Shown: piece after piece, positions 36,207-49,167 of the stretch | How positions within the stretch are numbered: the stretch's first letter is position 1 | How the letters are laid out: the number at the start of each line of letters is the position of its first letter | Assembly: GCA_021904315.1 (NCBI GenBank) | Contig: CM038916.1 | Coordinates: 9,513,065-9,577,064, forward strand | Length of the DNA: 64,000 nucleotides | Source: Sphagnum magellanicum | Lineage: Eukaryota; Streptophyta; Sphagnopsida; Sphagnales; Sphagnaceae | Direction of reading: 5' to 3' | Position numbers and translations under genes: made by a program | Notes under the pieces: model-generated | What the model was told of the DNA's origin: nothing | The model's input: only the letters and a program-made list of their open reading frames with translations | The model's database searches: none

Positions 36207-37620
36207 ATCAGTTCAGCTTTCATAATCATCCTGAGTGAGAGAGAGAGAGGCTCCAGAAAACTTGGCCTGCACATTGTCTGGACATTGCATACATATATAT
36301 GTCTGTGTAAAGTATGTCCACTTTGCATTACTTGGGCTGCCAGTTCCATTCAAGAGTTAGCTGGGCTTAGGCTACAAATCTAGGTGTACAGTGTACACTC
36401 TAACTGTAAGCTCTTCTTGTCCAGGCCACCACATATAATCCCTCATATTAGTAACATTTGATTGGCCCATCACTCAAAAAACAAAAAAACTACAGAGGCT
36501 CCACAAAATGGAAGGTTCTATTTTGAAGTGTGCGGGTCCTCCCCTTTGGCCCAGGTATGTACGTGACAGGAGGACAACGTTTGCCAAGCATATGGGATAA
36601 AAGTGAGGTGCTATTGAGAACTCTTTGGGGAACATGTCAGGAACTTGGTAACTCTTTGCTTTGATACCCCTCCCACAAACAAACAAACAAAAAGAAAAGA
36701 AGTTTACATGGAAAGTCAACCGTCCACTGTCCAAGTGGAAAGTGAACAGTAGACAGCCCATTCTCCACACCAAACACAACTTGAAAAAACAAAACTCCCC
36801 CTCCCCTCACCCACAAGAGAAAAAAAGGAGGCCCCTTCACTCCATGACATGACTTCTCATTGGTTGCATGGAAATTCTATACCTAAAATTGGCTGCCACT
36901 ATTTTTGGCCTAGACTAACAGCCCTTATGTACTGTGGGCCATGGCTTTCTGTTGAATTGTGTGTTGAAATAGGGCCCTCCATTATTCCCTCCATTTGTTG
37001 TTAGCTTGGGCATTTCAAACATAAATTTCAATCAACCAAGAAAGGCCTTTTTCCGGAAAACAAGGTTGTGGTGGTGAAAAATGTTCTTTCCAACCTTATA
37101 TAATTTGGGTATTTCGCATTTTCTAATGGTTTGTTGATTCAATTGGGTTAAATCCAAAAATTCCCCTAAATTGAAAAATATGTGATAAAAGTGGTATGCA
37201 TGTCTTGGAAAAAAGGCTGGGAATTATTATCTGGTTGTGGCATTAAGGCTTCAGAGATGATCATGTCCAGATACTATGGGAAAAGGGCTGGGGGGGGGGG
37301 AGGGTCTTATTACTCATTATGAATAACTAATTATGCAGAATCTGCTCCCTTGTGTATCGTGTGGCGATAGATTCTGCCACATATCCCCAGGGCCCAGTAG
37401 TTCTCCTCTGTTCTCAAGGAGTTCTCTATACTTTAACGCCAGAGAACAGGCCAGGTAAAGGAGGGATTGCCCAATGGCGCATTGCCTAGCAAAAAAGTGC
37501 CATAAATGATCCGTTTCCTTAGTACAAAAAGAATCCCATGAAGTAATGTACATGTGGCAGGAAATTGGCCTCCTTTTACATTCACTCATAATATATTAAA
37601 GAATAGGTTGTCAACAGCCA
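36207..37620. other. Intergenic, no gene recognised
   Basis: Contains a short GA tract near 36237, poly-G runs near 37291, and no supported gene. A C-rich stretch near 36797-36840 gives long but meaningless frames. Confidence 0.45.
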
Positions 37621-37624
37621 ATTG

Positions 37625-38207
37625 TGCCAGGTGTGCATGGCGTTGGGTGAACCAGCACCAATATTAGTACCATGATAAAAACTAAAAACCTCAAATTATT
37701 TTGGGTTGCTTCTATACATTATAAATATTATTATCCCTAGACTTAAATCAGGGTCTCTGAGTCCAAATTCAACATTTCCTTGTTAATTATCAACTTTAAG
37801 AGCAGCTCCACTCATACTCAATATTTGGGGATTCAAGAGTTCTTCTCACATCCAAGATGACTGGCTTTTTGTTTTCATGCGTCACCCACAAACATGAAAC
37901 TCAGACATGGAACTCAGACAGTGAAAGTTGAGAGATTATTAATAGCAGACCACTTAGACCAATCAATCAAACCAATCAGTAACAGGTGTTCGGCTGTGCA
38001 GAGTACCTTTTGCTACCAGCCACAACAATCATCCAGTGTACGAATTCTGGCCCAAAGCTAATTTATTGTCCCAAATCCAAATAATATTTACAGTTCTTCA
38101 TTCAAAATCTGTTGCTCAATGTTCTGGTGGGGATGCTCAAGAGGCATTACTCAAGAAGGTGAAGGTACCAGTGTAGGTGCTGGTTCACCCTGGCCCAGTG
38201 CATGAAC
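37625..38207. mobile_element. Possible foldback element bounded by inverted repeats
   Basis: GGGTGAACCAGCACCAATAT, then TAGTACC at 37647-37672, is matched in reverse by GGTACCAGTGTAGGTGCTGG and TTCACCC at 38165-38191, with GTGCATG outside both. About 480 bases lie between the arms. No target duplication was identified, so the ends are approximate. Confidence 0.4.
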
Positions 38208-40670
38208 TCTCAAGTACATTACTAGAGAACAGGTGCTCGTGCACATCTAGTGGAATAAATTATTGACACAGCCTGTTCATGTTAAAGACCGGGAGAACGC
38301 TAATGAACCGATTCAAGAAGAAGCACAACAAGAAGCAATGCCAATTTTGCCTCCCAATCAGGGCACAGCAAGGGGCCCTGAATAGGGTTCCCGTGCTTTT
38401 ATCATACTAGAGAATGTACCCTTGATGGCTGATTCTGCCAGCCTTATGGCCATCATACTTGCCCTGGGTATGTTTCCTGACATAAAGTGCACGTTCCCTC
38501 TGTTATAAATCAGGGAAACGCCCTGAATTGCAGGGTTCCCTCTGACAGCTTATGTAGCCTGGCGAATCAGGTCACAATGACAGAGCCCAATTGGGCTACC
38601 CTGGTCTTTCCATATTGTGAATCTGCTGGTGCTATTGAGAAAAGTCGTGATAACTACTGGCACCACCAGAAAGAAAGAAGGAAGGAAGGAAGGAAAGACA
38701 GAAGGAAGACAATGACTGTATAGTCAGTGATAGGCTTTGGCATGGATCTAGACATGCACCAAGCTGTGAGGTAAAGGAAGTGTATCCATGACGTACTTTG
38801 TTGATAAGTTGATGGCTCCAGTGTGTGGCTCTTCAATTTTCTTCACACAAATGGGTGGGTTGTGTGGGTTGCATGAATGGGATAAGAAATGTGTACAAGG
38901 ACTGCCAGGACAGAGACTATGATCATTTCTTGCAGCCATTTTGTGCAAGCTACGAGGAGCTCACTCATGGCATGAGCTCAGTCTGGCCCACCTTCTTGAG
39001 AGCATAGTTTTGGCCTTTTTCTCTCAATTTTGTTTTTGGGAGGGGGGGGGTGGGGGTGCGCAGGGGATGGGGGGATATTTCTACCTTAGAAATATCACAA
39101 ACTAATAATAGTCAGAATTTGTGTGTAAGCACAATTAACCATCAATCCTCCTTCTTTTGAATTTAAAATATCTTTAAGATATATACTATACTTGTGCTAA
39201 CTTGTGTTCACACAATCAGCTCTGTTATATTCTCATTTCCATATTCCAAAAACTTAGTTATGCTCATTTTTTTTATTGATCAACAAAGTTGCTTCACGTT
39301 TCTTGCATGGTGAACATACCATTTTGAGGAACCTTACATGTAAGGTGCCTCCTTTGTTGAGGCAGAAACTTTATTGAGGGTAATGTGCCCTACACATACT
39401 CTGGAACAATTTTATGGATTCTTTACAGATCCATAAGGTACGTTTTGTGATGACTATGTAAACATTACCATGTTGCAGTGAATTTTATCCAAATGGTGTG
39501 AAAAATATTTGAATGACTTTAGATATTTGAGTTATTATCCATACATTCAACATAGAAACATGCAAGGTCCCTCACAATCAACAAAGTGCAATTTTGATGG
39601 GAAATGAAGCCACAAAGTGCATGGAGCGACAATCATCAATTCTTTTGCAATCCCAACTTGATATGTGGTCCACATCTATATGCATGACCAAGTGAAAGTA
39701 ACAAATGACGTTCCCTCAAACATTTGGGTAAGCTACATGTTGGTTCTTCTTTTCCTAGAAAGCAACCACATACGCAATGCATTGAGGTTGTTCGTTGTCC
39801 ATGGTCAATTGTTTTTTTTTTGTATTTCCTACTACAACATTGCCCCTCCCCCATCGTGAACACCCAGTATACCATTTCCATTGCCAAAATAAGGCTAGAC
39901 CATGCAACACCCATGCGGCAAGTAGTGGACAAAGTCCTTGGTTTTTTATTGACATGTAATGAAGTAAAGCAAGCCACAAGAATAGACTCAGATGAATTCA
40001 AATCATAGCAATCTAAAAAGAATAAAAACTTTCAAACTGTAGCACATGTTGCACATTCATTTGACTATGATCACAATCAAATGAACCAAAACCCATGTCC
40101 AATCCCAATAAAACAACAAAAGATTGTAAATATGTTCATGTGTCAACATTTTATATTAATGTTTGTGATGATAAAATGTACTAGTATACTTGAAGTAGCC
40201 AATTTGGTCAATCGAGTCTTAATCTATTTTTTATGAAACTGTCAACAATCCTAACTTCCGATGAATCCCATGGGACATGATGTGTTTACTTCAGTGATTC
40301 AAAATCATATAAAATTAATAATTGATCTCAACTTTACACCACAACTTGAAATTAGACTTAAAGTTTTCAAGAAATACCATACAACTTCAATCAATTTCTC
40401 TATGTAGCTTTTAATATAAATATAATAGATTTAATGATTTCAATGAGAACTTTCTATGTGAAAGTTATATATGATCAATTCCAACATTTTTGTGAAAATA
40501 TATTGCCATATGTTGTAATATTGATTGGGTTATAGCTTTGGTTATTCAATGGTTCCCCATTGTTGGTGGGTACTGCAATGCAAATGCATTGCAAATGATA
40601 TCATGTGTCTAATATGACTTAATTTAATAATAATAATAAGCTTGACATTTAATCTAAGATTTTTGAGTTG
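38208..40670. other. Intergenic, no gene recognised
   Basis: Includes a (GAAG)n-like microsatellite at about 38669-38710 and a poly-G stretch near 39041-39050. A frame at 39724-40008 and its antisense counterpart are open, but I recognise no family in them. Confidence 0.45.
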
Positions 40671-40674
40671 AAAA

Positions 40675-41447
40675 TCTTTTAATTATATATATTAAAGTAA
40701 CAGTGGTGTTTGTCTGTTTGTCCGGGCAATGCCTGGAAAATTCTTTCAATCATAACTTCCCCAGATGTAACTGATTCTAGAGAAAAAAGAAATCAAGGGC
40801 AGTCTGATTTTTGAAGGAGCTTCCTCAGATGTACCTTCCCCAGATGTAACTGATTCCATATAAAAAAGAAATCAGGGGCAGTCTGATTTTTTGAGGCAAA
40901 AGATTTGGTAGATCAGAAAAAAAATATTTAGGCATTGGACAGCCCATAATTTTTTTTTTTTTTGTTTTTTTTGTATTGACCAAGACTACCTTTTTTTTCT
41001 TTTAGCTATTATCCGTCCCGATTAAGGGGACGGATGAAATGTCCGTCCGACTTGATGACGGGACGAATTTAGGGGAAGACCAAAAAAAATAAATTTAGTC
41101 CTTGGACAACCCAGAATCAATTTTTATTTTATTTTTTGTATTGACCAAGACGACCTTTTTTTTCTTTCAGCTACTGTCCGTCCCAATTAAGGGGATGGAT
41201 GAAATGTCCGTCCGGCTTGATGACGGGATGAATTTTTGGGAAGCTTTTTTTCCTTTAGCTACTGTCCGTCCCGATTAAGGGGATGGATGAAATGTCCGTC
41301 CGGCTAAATGATCACAAAATAATAATAAAAATTAAAAACACATAAAAATTAAAAAATTAAAAAGTTTCTAAAAAAAAATAAAACGCTAACCAAGTTTAAA
41401 GAAACCGAGGGACTTCACAGTGGCCAAAGGTCATGGGCACCCACTAG
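40675..41447 (+). mobile_element. Non-autonomous Helitron, 773 bp
   Basis: The left end is A followed by TCTTTTAATTATATATATTA, then AAAGTAACAGTGGTGTTTGT with CTGTTTGTCC, a style typical of plant Helitron 5' ends. The right end is GGGCACCCACTAG followed by T, matching the CTRR-T rule. A short hairpin TGGCC-AAA-GGTCA (one G-T pair) lies about 10 bases before CTAG. The copy sits between A and T, with no target duplication, as expected. It has no RepHel coding region. Confidence 0.75.
40755..41310. repeat. Two tandem repeat arrays inside the Helitron
   Basis: CCCCAGATGTAACTGATTC occurs near 40760 and 40847, each followed by AAAAAAGAAATCA and GGGCAGTCTGATTTTT. To the right, a unit with GTCCGTCC, AAGGGG, GGATGAAATGTCCGTCCG and TTGATGACGGGA occurs three times (from about 40991, 41157 and 41247). 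The first two copies are 166 bases apart and the last is shortened to about 90. Confidence 0.85.
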
Positions 41448-42110
41448 TTATTGTAAACATTCCATGTAAATAAATAAATTTGTTCTTACAACAATGCATG
41501 ACTAAATTTGGACAAATTGTAATTAAAGGAAATTGTATTCAACTTTCATTACTATACAAATTATAAATGAGATATATACTCAGTCATTGGTTTGAGAGAA
41601 AAGTATGGACAATGTTCAAAAAATTAATGATTACAAAGAGTGCTTATTGGTCTTTGGAGCCGTGAGATTGAGGGGACAGAACACGAGGATGATGCCAAAA
41701 CAGTTTCAGCAGATGGGTGGAAGAGGGCAATTATTCTCAAGATGTGGATAGAGAGGACTTGATTAATATTGACATTTCTGGTGCACTTATCTACCACATA
41801 GCTTTGAGAAATTGATGCACATGTGGGTCAGATCTCCAATTTTAAATGCTACAGAAGTTCCAATTCCATTTGGGCTGAAATTGAAGATACCATGATGATT
41901 TGCGCTAAGTTGTGCACATTGATTTGTACAACCCCAACAGTTCAATTCACAAATGAGGTGCTGGACATGTTTAGTCTGCTGGAAGACTGCTTTGATGTTT
42001 AGAAGGATTTTGGGCATGCAATGCATTTATTACAGTACAATGTGAAGTTTCTTTTGTAATCATAACTGAAAAGTTGTAAACCATACATTGCTTCACATGA
42101 AAGCTTTACT
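41448..42110. other. Intergenic, no gene recognised
   Basis: A short stretch at 41640-42030 is less AT-rich than its surroundings, but its frames are broken and I recognise no family. Confidence 0.4.
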
Positions 42111-42119
42111 AATTCCAAG

Positions 42120-42300
42120 TCCTTTGGTCATGGAGACTTAGGGTAAGACACCCATTGGACTATGGCTCTCCAGGTTCAAGCCCTTCCAAGGTAGCTTAAG
42201 GCACCTACCAGATGGGCTGCACAGGTTTGGTTACTTGTGAAGTCTCGCTCTAATCAGTGTTGGTCTGGTCTATAGGCCTGTCCATGGTATTCACCCTTAT
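42120..42300 (+). mobile_element. SINE-like tRNA-derived segment
   Basis: A perfect pol III box B (GGTTCAAGCC, 42173-42182) follows a weaker box A (TGGTCATGGAG, 42125-42135) at about tRNA spacing. The sequence does not fold into a complete tRNA, so a SINE or tRNA relic is more likely than a tRNA gene. The 3' limit is unclear. Confidence 0.4.
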
Positions 42301-43040
42301 ACCAACAGTACTATCAAGCATCCTACCAGTTTTATTATACCAGTAACAGTTGAGCAGGACATTTGTGATAAGTTGTTAGAAGCTAGCAACTCTTGGTTTT
42401 TGCCAAAAGAGTGTTATTACTTGTTTATAATCTCTATGTAAAAAGTTTGAAAAGACTAAAATAAATTAGAGAAAACTGTATTAAATGAAAGCGTATAAAA
42501 TTGAACAATATTTGATATAAGTCAGATGCCCCATGTTACAAAACTGATGGTTTTGGGCAGAATGCCAAAATCACCTTCTTACTAGTTGACAACAAAGTTG
42601 TTTACTTGACTTGTGAAAAAAGTTATAATTGCAACAATGGAAAGATTGACATTAAAACACATTTAAGTTTCAACTGTGATTTTGTATGAAAACCTTGGAA
42701 TGGATATTCTTCCCACACTTTAAAGTTTACATATCAATATTCCTCTCAATGTTACATTGGGCCTATGTTACCCATTACGTGGAATTGAGCTATTGTGCAT
42801 TGGACACATGCTCTCTAGAGTTTTGCTACTTGTGATGTGCTCATACCTTGTGACCACATCACCCATCAATCTTTAACATGCACCCATATTTCATTGACAT
42901 CTTGCATTCACTTTACCCCTAATCCTTTCAGGCTCTGTAAATGAAATATTATTATAAATTTGGATGAAAATTTTGAAAACTGATGATTTGGAAATGGCGC
43001 TAGGTGACTTGACCACCTTTATTTTTCTTATTGTAGCATC

Positions 43041-43255
43041 AAGTATGGGGCCCTAGTGGTTGGGACCCACAATTGCCTTGCAAGTGGTATGATGGGTTCA
43101 ATTCGCCATTAGATGCCATGCCAAATGTTACATGGTTATAGCATACCCAACGATAGTAATGGGGACCTGTATGGAATCAAATTGGCCCCTAAAGAACACA
43201 TGGGGTATAGGGGTTCAAACCTTGGGGGAGCCATGATATGTGTGCCCTATAAGGT
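43041..43255 (+). mobile_element. SINE-like tRNA-derived segment with two box B motifs
   Basis: Box A-like TAGTGGTTGGG at 43054-43064 and box B GGTTCAATTC at 43095-43104 lie at about tRNA spacing. A second box B, GGTTCAAACC, is at 43212-43221. The context GGGGCCCTAGTGGTTGGGAC resembles plant tRNA-derived SINE heads. No A tail or target duplication was identified. Confidence 0.45.
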
Positions 43256-46200
43256 GAAAACTCATTTATTAACATTTAAGTTGACAAACTAAGTATCACC
43301 CTTTTTACTTTTGTTTGTCCTTATTATTATTAAGATGATTTCTAAAGCAATTTTTTTGTCCGTGTATTTTTTTGGTCATTTTTTTGACAAATAAACTGGG
43401 AATTTTTTGGATTTTTTTTTTCTAGTGTAAATTTCACTAATTTTTTCAATTTTCGAGATCATTAAAATGAAATAAAAGCCCTGGTTTGAAGTAAAGAAAT
43501 TTTCCTTTCTTTTTGGTTTAAAAACTTCTCTTAGATCAATAAAATGAGGTACTAATTTTATTTTTAAATGATATATTTAGTCATTTTAGATTTTTGAAAA
43601 TATAAAACTAACAATTGATCATTTGAAAGTTAAAAAATTGAAAAAAAAAATTGATTTGAGAGTCATCAAATGATGGAACAATGCATATTAGTACTGTTTT
43701 GCCTCACTAGATGAATAAAAAAAAAGATATTGATGATGTTTTGCCTCCAATTCAGTAAAAACCTAGAGCCCAATCAACATGTTAGAAAAAATCCAAGATT
43801 AACAATTTAATCCAGAACTAAGTAAATAAGTGTGCAAACACACTTATTCAACAATTAAAGGCCAAATATCACAAATTAATTGAAAGAATAAACAATAAAA
43901 CACCTAGTCATAATCCTTAATTCGTTAACTTCCTACCAAAAAACGATTAAAATAATTTATTAAAATGATTGATCATGACTCACGTATTATACGTCAATAT
44001 GATAATTCCCCGTATATATACTATTCATTCATGTACCGAATAGATCCATCTTTTCCACTCACAGTAAAAGTTGAAAAGTTACTGTCGACGATTTCTTCCT
44101 ATTGAAAACCGACTGCCTATTTCACCTTCTTTACCAACTAACATACTATGTGCCCAGCCCAGTGGGGCCCAGCCTTTGTCGGTTTGTGGGCGACCAGGCG
44201 GCCTAGTAATGACGTACCTGCTGCCTTTTGTTGTGACAAAGATTCCGATTCTTCCCCTTTAGGTGCACGTACATTTAACCTCCCACCCCCCCCGCAATTC
44301 ACCGACCAATGGTCCAGATTCCTTGGATTGACTAGGTCCCTCCAGAGGCGGTGGAAATTTCAGGAGTTTTCAGGCTATTTTTCGATATTAAAATGGCGTC
44401 AAAATTATTTTTCTTTTCCTCACCAACAAATATTATAATAACAAAGAATCACATATTTTCGAGCCACCATAAGGATTCGTCTTCATTTAACAGAACAAAG
44501 TTGGAAAATAAGGGATAGAAAATAAATTTAATTATTGGTGGTTTCATTTCTCTGCATGATCAATTGCAAATCCTATTAAATGTTTAAGGACGATACCAAC
44601 GTCTTTTTTTTTTATATATTGAAAATTTGGTGAATGAATATGAGTGCAATTACTTTAATTTACAGTTTTAAAAAAAAATTCCTCAAAAATGGAATTTTTT
44701 CGTGTGGGAAAAATGACAAAATTTGTAAAAACAAAAAACTCATTAATCACACATTTTTGGTTGGAAAACATTGTAAATCGGGATATGATTAAATATAATC
44801 CATTTTTGAGGCCATAGTTCAGTTGCAGTTACTGAAACTAATAGAACCTTTAATTAGATGGTGGTGGTCTCATCATAAACATCCAAATGGAACATTGCTT
44901 TAGATTTGAGACCACCGCATGGCCAATTTTATTTCATTTGTACACTTATTGTAAAATAAGAAGCAGTAGCATCGAAAGGAAAGCCCTTCTTAAGGGGCGT
45001 TGGGGAAAATAATTTTGTAATTAACGCCTAAGCAAAAAGACAAAAAAGTGATACCATGTCCTAAACAATTCATCCAAACATGAAAGGATGGAACAATATA
45101 CAGAATGGATGCTTGGCACACCCAAAGCACTAATCTAAGTAAATCACAAGATTAAGGGAATTGTGTTATAAACCAGAACATCACCACTTTATTGACTTTG
45201 CCAACCAAGGCAAGGATGTTGTGTTTAGATTCAATATCGAGTATAGTAGCTTAAGGGATTTTGGCCCCTAGGTAATAATAGGCCTATTTTTATACGAGGA
45301 TTTTTGAAAGATGATATTTTGGCTTGTGTTGAAACTTGAGATTAGTTATAGAGTTATGATATCTTGAAGGATTTTGGTTTCTTTTAGAGGATTTTTTTGA
45401 AGATAATATTTTTGCATGGTGAAATATTTCAATTTCCATAATTCTTCTTTTGCCTTAAGATACTTTTTAATGTAAATGGCAAGGCTGCAGTGTGACACAC
45501 ACCCCTTGTACCGATTTTTGATCCTGGCTTGCTGATGTGTCTGCATTTTATTCGTCTACAGCATGCATGTCCAGACACGGTAGCCAGCAACCTCGTACCC
45601 CTTTGGTACCTACCCCAGATACTACCCTGTTGACTATTTGGATGGCTCGTCAATGAAGACCAGCGCTACAGTAGATGTACAAGAAACGAGCGCCTGTGTG
45701 GATGAAGTTAAAGTGACATCCCCAGATTACAATAATGGCGTCATATTTAAAATAATATTCAAGGATTATACAAGAGCTACGTAGGATGACTATGAGAAAA
45801 TAAGTGCCTTCGTGGATGAAATACAAAAATCTTTTTGGGGGGGGGTGCTGGATTTTTGTTGTACCCAATGTGTTCTCATGAAGTTCCCAATGTGTTCTTA
45901 ATGTATTTGTTCCCAATAGCTCCTCACTTTTCCTCATATCCTTTGCCTTAAGTTTTACTTTTGTGACTTATATAAACAACCCAAATGAGAAGATTACAAC
46001 ATACGCTACTACTACATAGGCAACTTTAACACTAATTATATTATTTTCAAAAATGTTGAAATTAAAAATTTCTCTTAAATAAAAAAATTTGTGGAGAAAA
46101 ATATTGAATCTTCAAGATTTTTTTCTTTTTGAGATGAAAAATTGAAAAGTAATTAATTATTTGACAAACATGTGTTGAAGTTCCCCAAGGTACTATGGTA

Positions 46201-47560
46201 TCTATGTTGGGACTATTGATCACTAAAGAAAAAAAATTGGGGGACCCCCACAACTAATCAATATCAGTCACAATACACTACCATCAGGGAGAATTGCAAC
46301 TGGCCATGTTACAATTATTATGTACAAAGGCCACATATGGGTGAAGGGTCATAGAGTCAATCATAGTCAGTGTTTTTATTTGGACAAAATTTCGCCAATT
46401 TGTAACCCCCAAAGAAAAAAGACATTGCAAATCCTACAAAGGAAATGGAAAAATGGCCCAAAGCCGCCACATTCCAAGGAAAAAGATGCAAATAGCCAGA
46501 TTTAGACCTTAGCTTCTAGAATGTGGCCAGATATAGCAGGGTCTCAAAAAAATTAGACTTTTCACTATGACTTGAGCACTAATTGTTTTGATGATTGGCT
46601 GGAAACTTGTGTGCAGATTACTCAATGTTCATCATGCTTACACTTTTGCCCCTTTTGGGTGACATAATGAGCTTCTCTAGTAAAACAACCCAAGGAAAGT
46701 AAGAATCCACAAACACACATTGGCCTTGTAGCAAATCAAGTTGTGACTCAAAAGCAACCTAATAATAATAATAATAATAATAACAACAACAGGAAGTATT
46801 GGTTACTATTCAAGGTCAGAGATCATTTTTCATACTCATAAGTATATTAATGTTAATTTATTATTATGTACTACTGTACGGGGTGGTCAGTTTCCTTGTG
46901 CAAGTGTTGAAATCAATTAATTTTAAGCTACACGGCCAATTCTACACTTGAAGTTAAAGTTTAGGGTTGGACACACAGGGTTCTTCTGAAATATTTAGAC
47001 TCTAGTTTTATTATTTGTCCCTTGTCCATTATTTTTTCATCATTATAGTTGGTCCATACCATATTTTGAGATTATTCAAGAATGAACCTATAATCCTAAA
47101 TTTGCACTAGAGTTAGTTATTTTTAAATTTCTTTTTCATTATAAAGATTCTTTTTTCTTTCTATGAAACCTGGGCTATAGTTGACTACTGATGCGTTATG
47201 AATGTACATGGTTGTACGAATCGAGACAAGTTGTATTGTGAACTTGGTAGATGACTTGAATCCTTTTTGCAAAATATAATAGACAACATAGAATAATTTT
47301 CAAATTTTCATTGCTCCAATTTGGGCCGTTTGGAGTATTCATCTACATGGATTATAAAATTTTATACAATTCATCAGAATTCCCCTGAAATTTCTGAGAA
47401 TTCTCTTCACCTGATTTTTTAATTAATTTTTGCCAAATCTGACAAGAAGGTAAGGTATGGAGCATTTTGATCTCCAGAGGCCGAGACATTGGTGCATCAG
47501 CTGCTAAGAAGTTCTACTATGGAGACTTGTTCCGGAGCATAACGAATGTTCCCCACCATT
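43256..47560. other. Intergenic, AT-rich, no gene recognised
   Basis: Mostly A/T-rich DNA with short frames only. It includes a (TAA)n microsatellite at about 46760-46783. A short coding-like stretch at about 47468-47565 (ILISRGRDIGASAAKKFYYG, DLFRSITNVPHH, stop) may be a gene fragment that I cannot assign. Confidence 0.45.
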
Positions 47561-47916
47561 GATTTAGATCACAAGTGGAACTGGCAGAAAAACCAAAAGT
47601 GGAACTAGCAGATGAACCCAAAAAAGCACCTGGCTACATTCAGACACCAAAACTATTATTGGGGAGGGGGGGAGGGGGTTTGGCTATTGGCTGGGCCCAA
47701 GAAAACAAACAAGGCCCCCATCCCAAGACCCCCCACTTTAGGAACCTCGCTCGATCTTCACTCCCACAGGTACATACCCCCTGGACCCCCCCACCGGTCC
47801 CACAGGCCACCAGTTATGACCCGGTACTTTACCGCGTGGCTACAAAATACGTGAATACGAGGCATTGAATAATTTGAAAATCACATTCCCAACACTTTTA
47901 TACAATACGTATGGAA

Positions 47917-47955
47917 TATATATACCATACCGTGCCACATAATACCATACGTGGC
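47917..47955 (+). promoter_or_regulatory. Candidate TATA box and ACGTGGC element of the TRF2/HOY1-like gene
   Basis: TATATATA at 47917-47924 lies in a locally AT-rich spot before the base composition changes to the C/T-rich leader. ACGTGGC, a G-box/ABRE-type core, follows at 47949-47955 and TGAGTCA near 47960. These are candidates by wording and position only. Confidence 0.4.
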
Positions 47956-47974
47956 ATGATGAGTCATGCATGGC

Positions 47975-48258
47975 CTTTGGGTCATAGGCCATTGACATCG
48001 TGGTGCAAATAGGCAGCGGGCCAGTGTTTCACGCTTTTTTCCCTCTTACTCGTTTGCTGTCGCGCTCTTGTTGCTTGTCCTCGACTCCCCTTTTATCCTT
48101 CCGCCATCGCTGCCTGCGCTTTTCTTTTCCATTTGTTTTGTGTCTCTACGTAACGATCTCTTTGATCTTTGTGAGTTTTTAAAAACATTATCCGGCGTTC
48201 TTTTCTCGACTTTCTGTGCTATTTTTTTGGGGTTTCAGATCGCCGTTGCTTTTGTGGA

Positions 48259-48303
<45 letters not shown>

Positions 48304-49167
48304 AGTGTATTTCCCCCTTTTTGCACCACTTTGTCCAGGTACATCTACGCTTTTGTTGTTGTTGTTGTGTTGCATGTTGCTGCTGCTGCTGCTGTTTTGT
48401 GGTGCTCTCTGCTGTCGCCGTGTGACGGGATCGGCGGATTCGGGCTGTGTTTTTTTCTTTCCCATTGGGGTTTGTTTGATGGTTTTATGAGCGCCATGTG
48501 AGGGGGAGTTTGTTTGATTTGACTTAAATCTGCCGTTTCCTTCCATGCGCTTCTAGTGTTCTCCCAATTCCTTTCGTTTGTCTTCCCGTTGTTGCTTTTA
48601 CTCAGGATTTGCTCGTCAATTGGGGAGAGAGAGAGAGAGAGAGAGAGGACAAACACGCGTTGCAAGGAGTTGTGAGAGAGTTCGTCGGTTCCGTGTCCTA
48701 GTTCTCTCAGTTTTTGCGTTTCCGTTTCTCGTTGCCTTCCGTTCTATTTCTTTTCCTTTCCTTCTCTCCCTCTTGTCATGGATTGTTTTGTGCGCCTACA
48801 TTGTCCCGTAGATTGCATGTGAGACAATCTTCATTCGCGCGCGGTGGTGCGGTCTTTCTAAGTTTCGTTTCTCTCTCTCTCTCTCTTTCCTCATAATTCC
48901 TTTTGGAGGCGATGCTGCGTGAACCTCTCGATTCTCGCCGCCGCACTTGGTTGATCCTAGTTGAAGGAGTGGAAGATCTGTTCCGGTAGCAAAGAAGGAA
49001 TAAAAAGGGGGTTTAAGATCACGTACCAGAAGGCGGAGCGAGACTTCTGTGTCAAGGGAACAAGGGGCAAGAAAGGGACAGTTTGCTATAACGTTCGCGC
49101 GTTCTGGACCCGGAAGAGGCCTGTTGTCTTTGCAACCAAGGGGAAGAAGTGGACGAATTTCGGAGAA
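47975..49167 (+). promoter_or_regulatory. Long C/T-rich leader of the TRF2/HOY1-like gene, with CT and GA tracts
   Basis: The stretch is rich in T and C, like plant 5' leaders. It holds a 40-base CT tract (48262-48301), a GA tract (48625-48647) and a second CT tract (about 48870-48887). Leader introns are possible. Frames through the tracts are repeat artefacts. Confidence 0.6.

Noticed and set aside
39636-40008. Overlapping frames of 94-121 aa on both strands
   Set aside because: No recognisable domain; sense and antisense are equally open, which suggests chance.
43054-43110. Functional tRNA gene
   Set aside because: Boxes A and B are present but no cloverleaf with paired acceptor and anticodon stems could be made.
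48235-48896. Several frames across the TRF2/HOY1 leader
   Set aside because: Dinucleotide and T/C-rich leader DNA, with no splice-consistent link to protein families.
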